64,000 nucleotides of DNA, taken from NCBI RefSeq assembly GCF_019797865.1, contig NZ_CP081869.1, positions 3,734,501-3,798,500 of the forward strand. The letters are read 5' to 3'. A program made the translations under genes and the position numbers. Of this stretch, positions 8,492 through 18,135 are shown in pieces (the first letter of the stretch is position 1; the number at the start of each line of letters is the position of its first letter). The notes beneath the pieces were generated by a model. The model had not been told where the DNA came from. It searched no databases and saw only the letters and a program-made list of their open reading frames with translations. Source of the DNA: Chenggangzhangella methanolivorans (GTDB lineage Bacteria > Pseudomonadota > Alphaproteobacteria > Rhizobiales > Methylopilaceae).

Positions 8492-8619
8492 AGCCCGTCA
8501 CGGCGCGACGGGACCCCTCGTTCGCGCCTTTCCGTTTGGGCCTTTGGTCTGAACCAACAAAAAGCCGCGCCAGGGGAATTCGCCCCGGAGCGCGTTCTAG
8601 CAAACGGGAACTGACAAAC

Positions 8620-8943
8620 ATGTTCGCAGTCATCAAGACCGGCGGAAAGCAGCACCGGGTCGTCGCCGACGACGTGCTGACCGTCGGAAAGCTCGAAGGA
8701 GAGGCCGGCTCCAAGGTCACCTTCGGCGAAGTCCTCGCGATCGGCGAGGGCGACCAGATTTCGATCGGCGCTCCCTTCGTGTCCGGCGCGTCCGTCGCGG
8801 CCGAGATCGTCGAGCACGCCCGCGGCGCGAAGGTCATCGCCTTCAAGAAGCGCCGTCGTCAGAACTCCAAGCGCAAGCGCGGCCATCGCCAGGACTACAC
8901 GATCGTCAAGATCGTGGGCCTGACCGGCGCGTCGAAGAACTGA
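8620..8943 (+). CDS. rplU: 50S ribosomal protein L21
   Basis: A 107-residue protein, normal length for L21, starting [14 protein letters not shown]. It has the family signature in the [19 protein letters not shown] region near the C-terminus. It binds 23S rRNA in the large subunit. It is followed 24 bp later by rpmA, the almost universal L21-L27 pair. Confidence 0.98.
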   Translation: MFAVIKTGGKQHRVVADDVLTVGKLEGEAGSKVTFGEVLAIGEGDQISIGAPFVSGASVAAEIVEHARGAKVIAFKKRRRQNSKRKRGHRQDYTIVKIVGLTGASKN

Positions 8944-8967
8944 ACCGCCCGGACATAGGAGACAGAC

Positions 8968-9241
8968 ATGGCTCATAAAAAAGCAGGCGGTTCGTCCCGC
9001 AACGGCCGCGACTCGGCCGGCCGCCGTCTCGGTGAAGAAGTTCGGCGGCGAAGCCGTGATCCCGGGCAACATCGTCGTGCGCCAGCGCGGCACTAAGTGG
9101 CATCCGGGCCTCAACATCGGCATGGGCAAGGACCACACCCTGTTCGCCACCGCCGAAGGCAAAGTGCAGTTCACGCACAAAGCCAACGGCCGCACTTACG
9201 TGAACGTCGTTCCGGCCGCCATGGCCGAAGCTGCGGAATGA
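8968..9241 (+). CDS. rpmA: 50S ribosomal protein L27 (frame broken by a 2-base deletion)
   Basis: L27 starts [20 protein letters not shown], then the frame breaks near 9031, where CTCGGTGAAGAAG should read CTCGG(CG)TGAAGAAG. After that the second frame gives [19 protein letters not shown] and the rest of L27 to the stop at 9241. With two bases restored the gene is 92 codons, the expected length. L27 lies near the peptidyl transferase centre and its loss is at least severely deleterious, so a sequence error is far more likely than a pseudogene. A terminator follows. Confidence 0.93.
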
Positions 9242-9314
9242 CGGCGGGCTGATGCGACGCATCCCGCCGGGCGCCTAAAGCTCCCTCGGCGGTTCGACCG
9301 CAAGATCCGGACAG

Positions 9315-9350
9315 ACGGGGGAGACGGGGCGCCGTACTCCCCCGTTTTTC
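9315..9350 (+). terminator. Rho-independent terminator after rplU-rpmA
   Basis: ACGGGGGAG and CTCCCCCGT form a 9-bp GC stem with a 13-base loop, followed directly by TTTTTC. It lies 74 bp after the rpmA stop and 28 bp before the acetyltransferase start. Confidence 0.8.
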
Positions 9351-9377
9351 GTTTTCCGGACCCATGAGGCGGCCGCC

Positions 9378-10528
9378 ATGCGCGCGTCATCCGAGACCGA
9401 GCCGAACTACAGACTCGACCCGCGGCTTCTCGACAAGCCCTGCGCCACGAAAGCCGCAGGCGTGCGCCTGCGAGCGCTGGCCGAGGCCGACGCGCTCGCC
9501 ATGGCCGAGGGCCTTTCGAACCTCGACGTCGCCCAGAACCTCATCGCGGTCCCGCACCCCTATACGATTGACGACGCGCGCACGTTCCTGGCGGGCCCTG
9601 CGGCCTCGCCCCACATGCTCGTCGCGGCGATCGAGGTCGAGGGCGTGTTCGCCGGCAGCGTCTCGATCGACGCTGCGGACGGCCGGAGCTCGGCTACTGG
9701 CTCGCCAAGCCCTTCTGGGGCCGTGGGATCGGAACGCTCGCCGCGCGCGCCATGGTCGACCTCGTCTTCTCCGCGACCGACCTCGACGCGCTGGCCTCGG
9801 GCCATTTCGTGGACAACGAGGCTTCGGCCGCGATCCTGGCGAAGCTCGGCTTCCGGCGCACGGGCCTCGTCGAGCAGCGCTCCCGGGCGCGGCCCGAGCC
9901 GGTCCGGCTCGTGGCCATGACGCTCGATCGGGCGTCATGGGACGCGACCCGGCCGCTGGTCGAAACGACGCGGCTCGTCATGCGCCCGCCCGTGACGGCC
10001 GACGCCGACGAGATCGCGCTGCTCTCGGCCGACCCGACGCTCGGCCTGATGACCGCCGCGATCCCAAAGCCCTTCACGCTCGAGGACGCGCGCGCCTTCG
10101 TGCTGGGCTCAGCGCGGCGCAGTCGCCCGGCCTCGATGACCTTCTCGATCCGCCGCCGCGACGTCGGCGACCTGATCGGAGGCATCGGCTGGGCCGAGGG
10201 GCAGGGGAGCGAGATCGAGCTCGGCTATTGGCTGGGCGCCGAGCACCGGGGTAGGGGGCTTGCGACCGAGGCCGCCCGGGCGGTGCTCGACGCCGCCTTC
10301 GAGATGACGGGCGCGACGGCGGCCACAGCGCGCTGCCGGGTGACCAACCCGGCTTCGCGCGGCGTGCTGGAGCGCTGCGGATTTCAGTGGGAGGGCGCGG
10401 GCTTCGTGCGCTCGCCAGGCGCCGCGGGGTCGGTCGCGGTCGACGTCTTCCGGCTCGACCGCGACGTGTTCCTGTCGCTCAAGGAGTGGGGGCTCTCGGC
10501 CCGGAACGCCGCCGTGCAGGCTCCCTGA
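9378..10528 (+). CDS. Tandem GNAT-domain N-acetyltransferase (one-base frame break)
   Basis: Two RimJ/RimL-type GNAT domains in one gene. The first (residues about 25-190) has the acetyl-CoA region ELGYWLAKPFWGRGIGTLAA, and the second (about 200-375) has ELGYWLGAEHRGRGLATEAA. Each is followed by the usual NxAS...LxKxGF or NPASRGVLERCGF end. The frame breaks near 9688, where one G of a GGG run seems lost; adding it gives a 384-codon gene. Acceptor substrates are unknown; family members acetylate protein N-termini, amino acids or small molecules. The gene occupies the usual rpmA-obgE gap, where related genomes generally have one GNAT gene. The second start is not separately marked, so a fusion protein is likely. 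Confidence 0.85.
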
Positions 10529-10543
10529 CGGCGGCGGAGCCGG

Positions 10544-11688
10544 TCAGCGGAAGCGCAGGTCGGCGCGCGAGAGCTCGCTGACCTGCGTCTTGCCCATGAG
10601 CTTCATGGCGCGTTCGATCTCGACGCGCAGGTTCTCGAGCGCGCGCTCCACGCCCGGCTGGCCGGCGGCCGCAAGCGGGAACAGGTAGTAGCGCCCGAGA
10701 CCGACGGCCTTGGCGCCGAGCGCCAGAGCCTTGAGCACATGGGTGCCGCGCTGGACGCCGCCGTCCATCAGCACGTCGAGCTTGTCGCCGGCCGCTTCGA
10801 CGACTTCGGCGAGCTGGTCGAAGCCGGTCCGCGAGCCGTCGAGCTGGCGCCCGCCATGATTGGAGAGGATCACGCCCGTGCAGCCGATGTCGGCGGCCCT
10901 GCGTGCGTCCTCGGCCGTCATCACGCCCTTGAGGCAGAACTGCCCGCCCCATTCGGCGACCATCTTGGCGACGTCGTCCCAGGTCATCGACGGGTCGAGC
11001 ATCTCGGTGAAGTAGCGGCTGATCGACATGACGCCGCCGCCCATGTCGACGTGGGTGTCGAGCTGCGGCAGGCGGAATTCTCGTGAGTCAGGTAGTTGAT
11101 CCCCCAGGCCGGCTTCATGGCGAACTGCGCCATGCCCGCGATCGTAAGCTTGAACGGGATGGCGAAGCCCGTGCGCTTGTCGCGCTCGCGGTTGCCGCCC
11201 GTGATGCTGTCGACGGTGAGCATCATCACGTTGACGCCCGCCTGCTTGGCGCGGGCCATCATCTCGCGGTTGAGGCCGCGATCCTTGTGGAAATAGAACT
11301 GGTAGGCCTGCGGGCCCTGGCTGATGCGGCGGGCCTCTTCCAGGCTCACCGTGCCGAGCGACGAGACCCCGAACATGGTGCCGAACTTGCCCGCGGCCGC
11401 GGCGACCGCGCGTTCGCCGTCATGGTGGAATAGGCGCTGGAGCGCGGTGGGCGAGCAGTAGAACGGCGTCGCGAGCTTCTGGCCCATGACGGTGACCGAC
11501 ATGTCGACGTCGCCGACGCCGCGCAGGATGCTCGGCAGCAGGTCGCAGTCTTCGAACGCGGCGGTGTTCCGACGGTAGGTCGTCTCGTCGTCGGCGGCGC
11601 CGTCGATGTAGTTGAAGATCGGGCCGGGCAGCCGCTGCTTCGCGAGGCGGCGAAAGTCATGGAAATTGAAGCAGTTTTCGAGACGCAT
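10544..11688 (-). CDS. FMN-dependent alpha-hydroxy acid dehydrogenase, LldD-like (one-base frame break)
   Basis: About 381 residues after repair. It is a TIM-barrel flavoprotein oxidising L-2-hydroxy acids such as L-lactate. Visible motifs are FNYIDGAADDE near the N-terminus, the FMN Lys in FCLKGVMTAEDA, and the active-site His-Gly-Gly-Arg in SNHGGRQLDG. The frame breaks near 11086, where one A or G is missing in CACGAGAA(x)TTCCGC. The start MRLENCFNFHDFRR at 11688 has a GGGGAG ribosome site. It closely resembles L-lactate dehydrogenases of the LldD class, but glycolate or mandelate oxidation cannot be excluded. It is convergent with the GNAT gene. Confidence 0.85.
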
Positions 11689-11846
11689 CAAAAATCTCCC
11701 CGGGGCTCCGGGACGCATTTGGACTGAAGGGGCCGCGAGGCGATGCGGCCGTGTCCCCAATCCCATACACGTGTCTGGGGCCAAAGCGACCGAAGACCTG
11801 ACATTCCGCACGAGACCCTAAAAGCGCGGCGTCTCTTGTGCTATGA

Positions 11847-12925
<1,079 letters not shown>

Positions 12926-12938
12926 ATGAAGACCTATA

Positions 12939-12960
12939 TGCTAGCATCAGTGCTAGCATC
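12939..12960. promoter_or_regulatory. Candidate VapBC operator (paired palindromes)
   Basis: TGCTAGCATC occurs twice, at 12939-12948 and 12951-12960, each containing the palindrome TGCTAGCA. Start-to-start spacing is 12 bp, about one helical turn. The pair lies just before the antitoxin start, where toxin-antitoxin complexes bind to repress their own operon. Confidence 0.6.
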
Positions 12961-12973
12961 CGGAGCTATGGCG

Positions 12974-13252
12974 ATGGCCCGCCAACTCAACGTTCGAAGC
13001 GATCGCGCTTATGAAGCCGCCAACCGCCTTTCGCGGCGACTTGGAGTTTCGACCACCGAAGTGGTGGAGCGCGCGCTCGAGACCCTCGATCGCAAGACTT
13101 ACCGGCCGACCACCTATGCGGACCTCAATGAGGAAGAGCGCAGTTGGGTGGACGGCATCATGGAGAAGGCGAGGGCCGTGAGGGCGACCTTGCCCGAGGG
13201 CGTCACGTCGGACCACAGCGACATGTATGACGAGAACGGCCTGCCGAAATGA
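12974..13252 (+). CDS. VapB-type antitoxin
   Basis: About 92 residues, starting MARQLNVRSDRAYEAANRLS, of the Rv0623-like (PSK) VapB antitoxin type. The N-terminal DNA-binding part (QLNVRSDRAYEAANRLSRRLGVSTTEVVERAL) precedes a C-terminal tail that would wrap the toxin. I chose the ATG at 12974, eight bases after GGAG; ATGs at 12926 and 12968 are also in frame, but the first would place the operator inside the gene. The last four bases (ATGA) overlap the toxin start, typical for TA pairs. The operon lies directly after obgE. Confidence 0.8.
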   Translation: MARQLNVRSDRAYEAANRLSRRLGVSTTEVVERALETLDRKTYRPTTYADLNEEERSWVDGIMEKARAVRATLPEGVTSDHSDMYDENGLPK

Positions 13253-13647
13253 TCGCGGTCGATACGTCGGCGCTGGTCTGCATCGTGATGCAGGAAGAGG
13301 AAGCCGAGATCTTCTCTTCGATCATGGCGCGGGCGGCTGCGAAAATCGGCGCTCCCACGCTGGCGGAAGCCCGCATTGTGATTGAATCGAAGGCGGGACG
13401 CGGCGGTCTCGAACTTCTCGAAGAGATCCTGGAGCGCCCCACCGTGACGATCGAGCCGTTCGACGACCGGCACGCCGCTGCCGCGCATGAAGCCCATCGC
13501 CGCTTCGGCAAAGGCCGCGGACATCCGGCCCAACTCAACATCTGCGACTGTTTTTCCTACGCGGTCGCGTCTTGCGACGATCTTCCGCTCCTGTTCAAAG
13601 GCGACGACTTCGCCCGCACCGACATTCGCCCGGCCTATCTCCCGTGA
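13249..13647 (+). CDS. VapC-type PIN-domain toxin ribonuclease
   Basis: A 132-residue PIN protein with the four acidic positions visible: Asp5 (IAVDTSALV), Glu40 (TLAEAR), Asp100 (NICDCFSYA) and Asp119 ([10 protein letters not shown]). VapC toxins cut tRNAs or rRNA with Mg2+ unless bound by VapB. It overlaps vapB by four bases, and its stop codon overlaps the GTG start of proB, so toxin, antitoxin and proline biosynthesis are translationally linked in this sequence. Confidence 0.9.
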   Translation: MIAVDTSALVCIVMQEEEAEIFSSIMARAAAKIGAPTLAEARIVIESKAGRGGLELLEEILERPTVTIEPFDDRHAAAAHEAHRRFGKGRGHPAQLNICDCFSYAVASCDDLPLLFKGDDFARTDIRPAYLP

Positions 13648-14768
13648 CCCTTCCCGTTCTCGCCTCCTTCAACCGCATCGTCGTAAAGATCGGCTCGGCG
13701 CTGCTCGTCGACCAGAAGGCCGGACGGCTCAAGCGCGCCTGGCTCGACGGGCTGGTGGAGGACCTCGCCCGCCACGCCGCCCGCGGAGCCGAGGTGGTGG
13801 TCGTCTCGTCCGGCTCGATCGCGCTCGGCCGCACCGTGCTGAAGCTGCCGCGCGGCCCCTTGCGGCTCGAGGACAGCCAGGCGGCCGCCGCCGTCGGCCA
13901 GATCGCGCTCGCCCGCGCCTGGAGCGAGGCGCTGGGCGCCCATGGGCTCAACGCCGGCCAGGTGTTGCTGACGCTCGGCGACACCGAAGAGCGCCGCCGC
14001 TTCCTGAACGCCCGCGCGACGCTGGCGCGGTTGCTGGCGCTGAAGGCCGTGCCGGTCGTCAACGAGAACGACACGGTCGCGACGCAGGAGATCCGCTACG
14101 GGGACAACGACCGATTGGCCGCGCGCGTCGCCTCCATGGCGAGCGCCGACTGCCTCGTGCTGCTCTCCGACATCGACGGGCTCTACACCGCCCCGCCCGC
14201 GAGCGACCCGACCGCGACGCTGATCCCGGTGGTGGAGCGCGTGACGCCGGCCATCGAGGCGATCGCCGGCGGCGCGGCGTCGGAATTTTCGCGCGGCGGC
14301 ATGAAGACCAAGATCGAGGCCGCGCGCATCGCGACCGGCGCGGGCGTCCACATGCTGATCGCCGCCGGCCATGTCGAGAAGCCGCTGTCGGTGGTCGAAA
14401 ACGGCGGGCGCTGCACCTGGTTCCTGCCGCATGAGAGCCCCGCGCATTCCCGCAAGCGCTGGATCGCCGGCGTTTTGGCTCCCCGCGGCGCGATCCATGT
14501 CGACGCCGGCGCGGCGTCGGCGCTCAACCACGGCCGCTCGCTGCTGCCGGCGGGCGTCACGAAGATCGAGGGCCATTTTTCGCGCGGCGACGCCGTGATC
14601 GTGCGCGCGCCGGACGGGGTGGAGGTCGCGCGCGGGCTCGTATCCTACGACTCCGGCGACGCCAACCGTCTGCGCGGAAAGCCTTCGGCCGAGATCGAGG
14701 AGATCCTCGGCTTCAAGGGCCGCGCCGCGATCATCCATCGGGATGATCTCGTGCTGACGGGCGCCTGA
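13644..14768 (+). CDS. proB: Glutamate 5-kinase
   Basis: The first enzyme of proline synthesis, ATP + L-glutamate to glutamyl-5-phosphate. The 374-residue protein has the amino-acid kinase domain (about 1-260, [40 protein letters not shown]) and a C-terminal PUA domain (about 280-370, [21 protein letters not shown]). The GTG at 13644 gives [18 protein letters not shown], the normal start; it overlaps the vapC stop. In related genomes proB commonly follows obgE directly. It is followed by a long palindromic repeat and proA. Confidence 0.96.
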   Translation: MTLPVLASFNRIVVKIGSALLVDQKAGRLKRAWLDGLVEDLARHAARGAEVVVVSSGSIALGRTVLKLPRGPLRLEDSQAAAAVGQIALARAWSEALGAHGLNAGQVLLTLGDTEERRRFLNARATLARLLALKAVPVVNENDTVATQEIRYGDNDRLAARVASMASADCLVLLSDIDGLYTAPPASDPTATLIPVVERVTPAIEAIAGGAASEFSRGGMKTKIEAARIATGAGVHMLIAAGHVEKPLSVVENGGRCTWFLPHESPAHSRKRWIAGVLAPRGAIHVDAGAASALNHGRSLLPAGVTKIEGHFSRGDAVIVRAPDGVEVARGLVSYDSGDANRLRGKPSAEIEEILGFKGRAAIIHRDDLVLTGA

Positions 14769-14775
14769 ACCGCCT

Positions 14776-14899
14776 CTCTTGTCCCGGACTTGATCCGGGA
14801 CCCAGAACCGACGGTGGTTCAAGGTTCGCGCGACGCGCCGTGCTCTCAGTGGAGATCGGATCGGTTCTGTGTCCCGGATCAGGTCCGGGACAAGAAGAG
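14776..14899. repeat. Dispersed palindromic repeat, family A (copy 1)
   Basis: A 124-bp near-perfect inverted repeat fills the proB-proA gap. The arms contain CTTGTCCCGGACTTGATCC and its complement, each a smaller hairpin (GTCCCGGA...TCCGGGAC). Elements of this kind (CCCGGA...TCCGGG) are common between genes in Hyphomicrobiales. Two related copies occur at 35393-35490 and 43541-43622. Confidence 0.8.
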
Positions 14900-14984
14900 G
14901 GTGGCGTTTCGATCGATCCGCTCCCATCTGATGACGCTCGCGCGAAATCGCGCTAGGACGCCTCGAAACCGTGGGAGATCGCGC

Positions 14985-16269
14985 ATGTCGCTCGCGCTCG
15001 AACGCCAGACCGACGACGTCGCGGCCGTGATGGCCGATGTCGGACGCCGCGCCCGCCGGGCCGCGCGGGCGCTCGCGCTCGCGCCGCGGGAGGCCAAGAT
15101 CGTGGCGCTGACCGCGGCCGGCCGCCGTCTTCGCGAGGCCGAAGCCGCGGTCATGGCCGCGAACGAGGCGGATGTGGCGGCCGCCAAGGCCTCGGGCGTC
15201 GCGGGCTCCTTCATCGACCGGCTGACGCTCACCCATTCGCGCCTCGCGGGCGTCGCCGAGGGGCTGGAGATCGTCGCCGGCCTTCCCGATCCCGTCGGCG
15301 AGACCATCGCGTCCTGGACCCGTCCCAACGGCCTGCGGATTGATCGCGTGCGCACGCCGCTCGGCGTCGTGGCGTCATCTATGAGAGCCGCCCCAACGTC
15401 ACGGCCGACGCCGGCGCGCTCTGCCTCAAGGCCGGCAACGCCGCGATCCTGCGCGGCGGCGCCGACAGCTTCCGCTCCTCCGTAGCGATCCATGAGGCGC
15501 TTGCCTTCGGCTCGACGAGGCCGGCCTGCCCGTCGACGCGATCCAGCTCGTCCCCACCCGCGACCGCGCGGCGGTCGGCGCGATGCTCTCGGGGCTCGAC
15601 GGAAACATCGACGTCATCGTGCCGCGCGGCGGCAAGGGGCTCGTGGCGCGCGTGCAGGAAGAGGCGCGCGTGCCGGTGTTCGCGCATCTCGAGGGCAACT
15701 GCCACGTCTATGTGGCGGCCGGCGCGCAGCTCGGCATGGCGACCGACATCATTCTCAACGCCAAGCTCCGCCGCACCGGCGTCTGCGGCGCGGCCGAGAC
15801 TCTTCTCGTCGATCGCGCCGTCGCCGCGACGCATCTCGCCCCGCTCGTGAAGGCGCTGCTCGACGCCGGCTGCGCGGTGCGCGGCGACGCCGAGACCCGC
15901 GCGGTCGATTCCCGCGTGACGCCTGCGACCGAAGAGGACTGGCGCACCGAATATCTCGACGCCGTCATCGCCGTGAAGGTGGTGGACGGGATCGAGGCGG
16001 CGATCGACCACGTGGAGACCTATGGCTCCCACCACACCGACGCGATCGTCACCGACGACGAGCGGCTGGCGGCGAGGTTTCTGGCCGAGGTCGACAGCGC
16101 GATCGTGGTCCACAACGCCTCGACGCAGTTCGCCGACGGCGGCGAGTTCGGCTTCGGGGCCGAGATCGGCATCGCCACGGGCCGCATGCACGCCCGCGGG
16201 CCGGTGGGCGTCGAGCAGCTGACCTCGTTCAACTACCGCGTCCACGGGGCCGGCCAGACGCGGCCGTGA
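14985..16269 (+). CDS. proA: Gamma-glutamyl phosphate reductase (two frame breaks)
   Basis: The second enzyme of proline synthesis, NADPH-dependent reduction of glutamyl-5-phosphate to glutamate semialdehyde. Three frame segments join into a 429-codon protein of the aldehyde dehydrogenase fold. Motifs are RTPLGVV(G)[35 protein letters not shown], the catalytic Cys region [17 protein letters not shown], and the C-terminal GADIG-like [12 protein letters not shown]. One base is missing near 15375 (GGG read as GG) and one near 15505 (CC read as C). It starts at ATG 14985 after GGGAGAT. As proline biosynthesis is otherwise intact here, error is the likely cause of the breaks. Confidence 0.92.
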
Positions 16270-16286
16270 GAATATGCTCGGCCGGG

Positions 16287-16922
16287 ATGACGAGCTTTCA
16301 GCGCCCCGTCTCCCGCACGCTGACGCCGCGCCTGCCGCCGCATGCGCCGGGCATGGCCATCGGCCTCTATGGCGGCTCGTTCAACCCGCCGCACGCCGCC
16401 CATCGCATGGTGGCCGAGACCGCGCTTGAAAAACTCGGTCTCGACCGGCTGTGGGCGCTCGTCACGCCCGGCAATCCTTTGAAGGACAACCGTGCGCTTC
16501 CTCCCGCCGCAAACCGCATGGCGGCGGCGCGGGCGCTGCTGGACAATCCGAGGATCGTCGTCACCGACGTCGAGGCCGGGATCGGGGCTGCGCGCACCTT
16601 CGAGGTGGTCCGCCATCTCAAGAGCCGCGCCCCAGACGTGCGGTTCGTCTGGGTCATGGGCGCGGACAATCTCGCCTCGCTGCATGGCTGGGGGCGCTGG
16701 CGGGAGCTCGCTGGGCTTACGCCGATCGCGGTCGTGGACCGGCCCGGCGGCACCTTCGCGCCGCTCTCGAGCCGCGCCGCCGCCGTGCTGCGCCGCTCCC
16801 GGATCGACGAGCGCGACGCCGCGGGGCTCGCGCATATGGAGCCGCCCGCCTGGGCGTTTCTGCATGGCCGGAGGCTCGATCTGTCGTCCACGGCGCTGCG
16901 TGGCCGGGGCGCATCGCTTTAA
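16287..16922 (+). CDS. nadD: Nicotinate-nucleotide adenylyltransferase
   Basis: A 211-residue protein with the nucleotidyltransferase signature GLYGGSFNPPHAAHRMVAE (HxGH-like PPHAAH) and the C-terminal SSTALR motif (DLSSTALRGRG, the ISSTxIR equivalent). It joins nicotinate mononucleotide and ATP to form deamido-NAD. It lies 17 bp after proA, the common Rhizobiales order proA-nadD-rsfS. The ATG at 16287 is used; a later ATG just before AIGLYGGSF is an alternative. The 143-bp gap to rsfS holds no gene. Confidence 0.94.
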   Translation: MTSFQRPVSRTLTPRLPPHAPGMAIGLYGGSFNPPHAAHRMVAETALEKLGLDRLWALVTPGNPLKDNRALPPAANRMAAARALLDNPRIVVTDVEAGIGAARTFEVVRHLKSRAPDVRFVWVMGADNLASLHGWGRWRELAGLTPIAVVDRPGGTFAPLSSRAAAVLRRSRIDERDAAGLAHMEPPAWAFLHGRRLDLSSTALRGRGASL

Positions 16923-17065
16923 GGGTTTCGACACGCTTGTGGCCGCGACGGTTGAAATGTCGCAGCTCTCGGCCTTAATGTTCGATGGCTGGGGCGTGAC
17001 TCCGGCTTGAGGACGGCAGACGGAAGGCCATTACCCTGTCCACCATCGCGCTGAAGGAGACGCCC

Positions 17066-17447
17066 TTGCCGGCGGCTCACATTGGCGCCGGCGCCGCGCA
17101 AGCGGCTGACCTGGCGCTGCTTCACCTCATCCTCGACGTGCTCGAAGACAACAAGGCGGAAGAGACCACCGTCATCGACCTGCGCGGAAAATCCGCGATG
17201 GCCGATGAGATGGTGATCGCGTCCGGCCGCTCCAATCGGCATGTCGGCTCCATCGCCGACAAGCTCCAGGAGGAGCTGAAGAACGCCGGCCACGGCAAAG
17301 TGAAGGTCGAGGGCCTGCCGCATTGCGACTGGGTGCTGATCGATTGCGGCGACGTGATCGTCCACCTGTTCCGCCCGGAAGCCGCGCCTTCTACAATCTC
17401 GAGAAGATGTGGTCGGCCGGCCGTCCGGGGAAATGCCGCTGTCCTGA
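17066..17447 (+). CDS. rsfS: Ribosome silencing factor RsfS (frame breaks near the 3' end)
   Basis: A small protein (about 127 residues after repair) that binds L14 and blocks subunit joining. The motifs ALLHLILDVLEDNKAEETTVIDLRGKS, ADEMVIASGRSNRHVGSIAD, and DWVLIDCGDVIVHLFRPE are diagnostic. Two one-base losses, near 17382 (CCC read as CC) and 17431 (G run), are inferred; repaired, the end reads RAFYNLEKMW and stops at 17447. The start is TTG at 17066 after a good GAAGGAGA site. rlmH follows 14 bp later, the usual pair. Confidence 0.92.
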
Positions 17448-17461
17448 CGCGAGACTAGAAC

Positions 17462-17937
17462 TTGCGTCTGGTCGTCGCGGGCCCCTGCGCGAGCGCCCCG
17501 AGCGCGACCTTGCGCGCCGCTATCTCGAGCGGATCGGCAAGATCGGCCGCGGCGTCGGGCTCGACGCGCCCGACGTCATCGAGCTCGACGAGTCGCGCGC
17601 CCGGCGGGCGGAGGAGCGCAAGCGCGACGAGGCCGCGGCCCTTCGCGCGGCGCTCGATCCGAAGCTCGCGCTGTTCGCCCTCGACGAGGGCGGCAAGACC
17701 ATGTCCAGCGAGGCCTTCGCGGCCGCGATCGGTCGCCGCCGCGACGACGGCGCGGCCGGAATCGCCTTCGTGATCGGGGGCGCGGACGGGATCGACCCGT
17801 CGCTCCTGGCCGACGCGCAGGCGCGGCTCGCCTTCGGCGCGATGACATGGCCTCACCAGATCGTGCGCATCCTGCTCGCCGAACAGCTCTATCGCGCCGC
17901 GACCATTCTCGCCGGGCACCCATATCATCGGGCGTGA
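17462..17937 (+). CDS. rlmH: 23S rRNA (pseudouridine1915-N3)-methyltransferase RlmH (frame break near the start)
   Basis: A SPOUT-class methyltransferase acting on the 70S ribosome. The C-terminal two-thirds is intact: LALFALDEGGKTMSSEAFA, FVIGGADGIDPSLL, FGAMTWPHQIVRILLAEQLYRA and the terminal HPYHRA. Near 17483 the beginning (RLVV) is in another frame; one base or four bases appear lost before GGGCCCCTGCGC. Repair gives about 159 codons, the usual length. The start appears to be TTG at 17462, which is unusual. It is followed by a family B palindrome. Confidence 0.9.
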
Positions 17938-17952
17938 GACGAGGCGGAGATC

Positions 17953-18074
17953 GACTGCGCGCTTCGAGACGTCGGCCTTGTCGGCCGGCTCTTCAGCATG
18001 AGGACCGTTTTCGACATCCTCATCGTCCCTCATGCTGAGGAAGCCGCAAAGCGGCTGTCTCGAAGCGCGCAGTC
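17953..18074. repeat. Dispersed palindromic repeat, family B (copy 1)
   Basis: A 122-bp inverted repeat in the rlmH-envC gap. The outer arms are GACTGCGCGCTTCGAGAC and its complement; inner arms are TCAGCATGAGG and CCTCATGCTGA. A second copy lies at 33567-33675 inside mdcB. The sequences CTTCGAGAC and CTCAGCATGAGG are shared. Confidence 0.8.
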
Positions 18075-18135
18075 GGCCTCCGTTTCGCGAGCTTGGTTGA
18101 CGAAACCTTAATCAGCCGGGACTGAAATCGACCCG

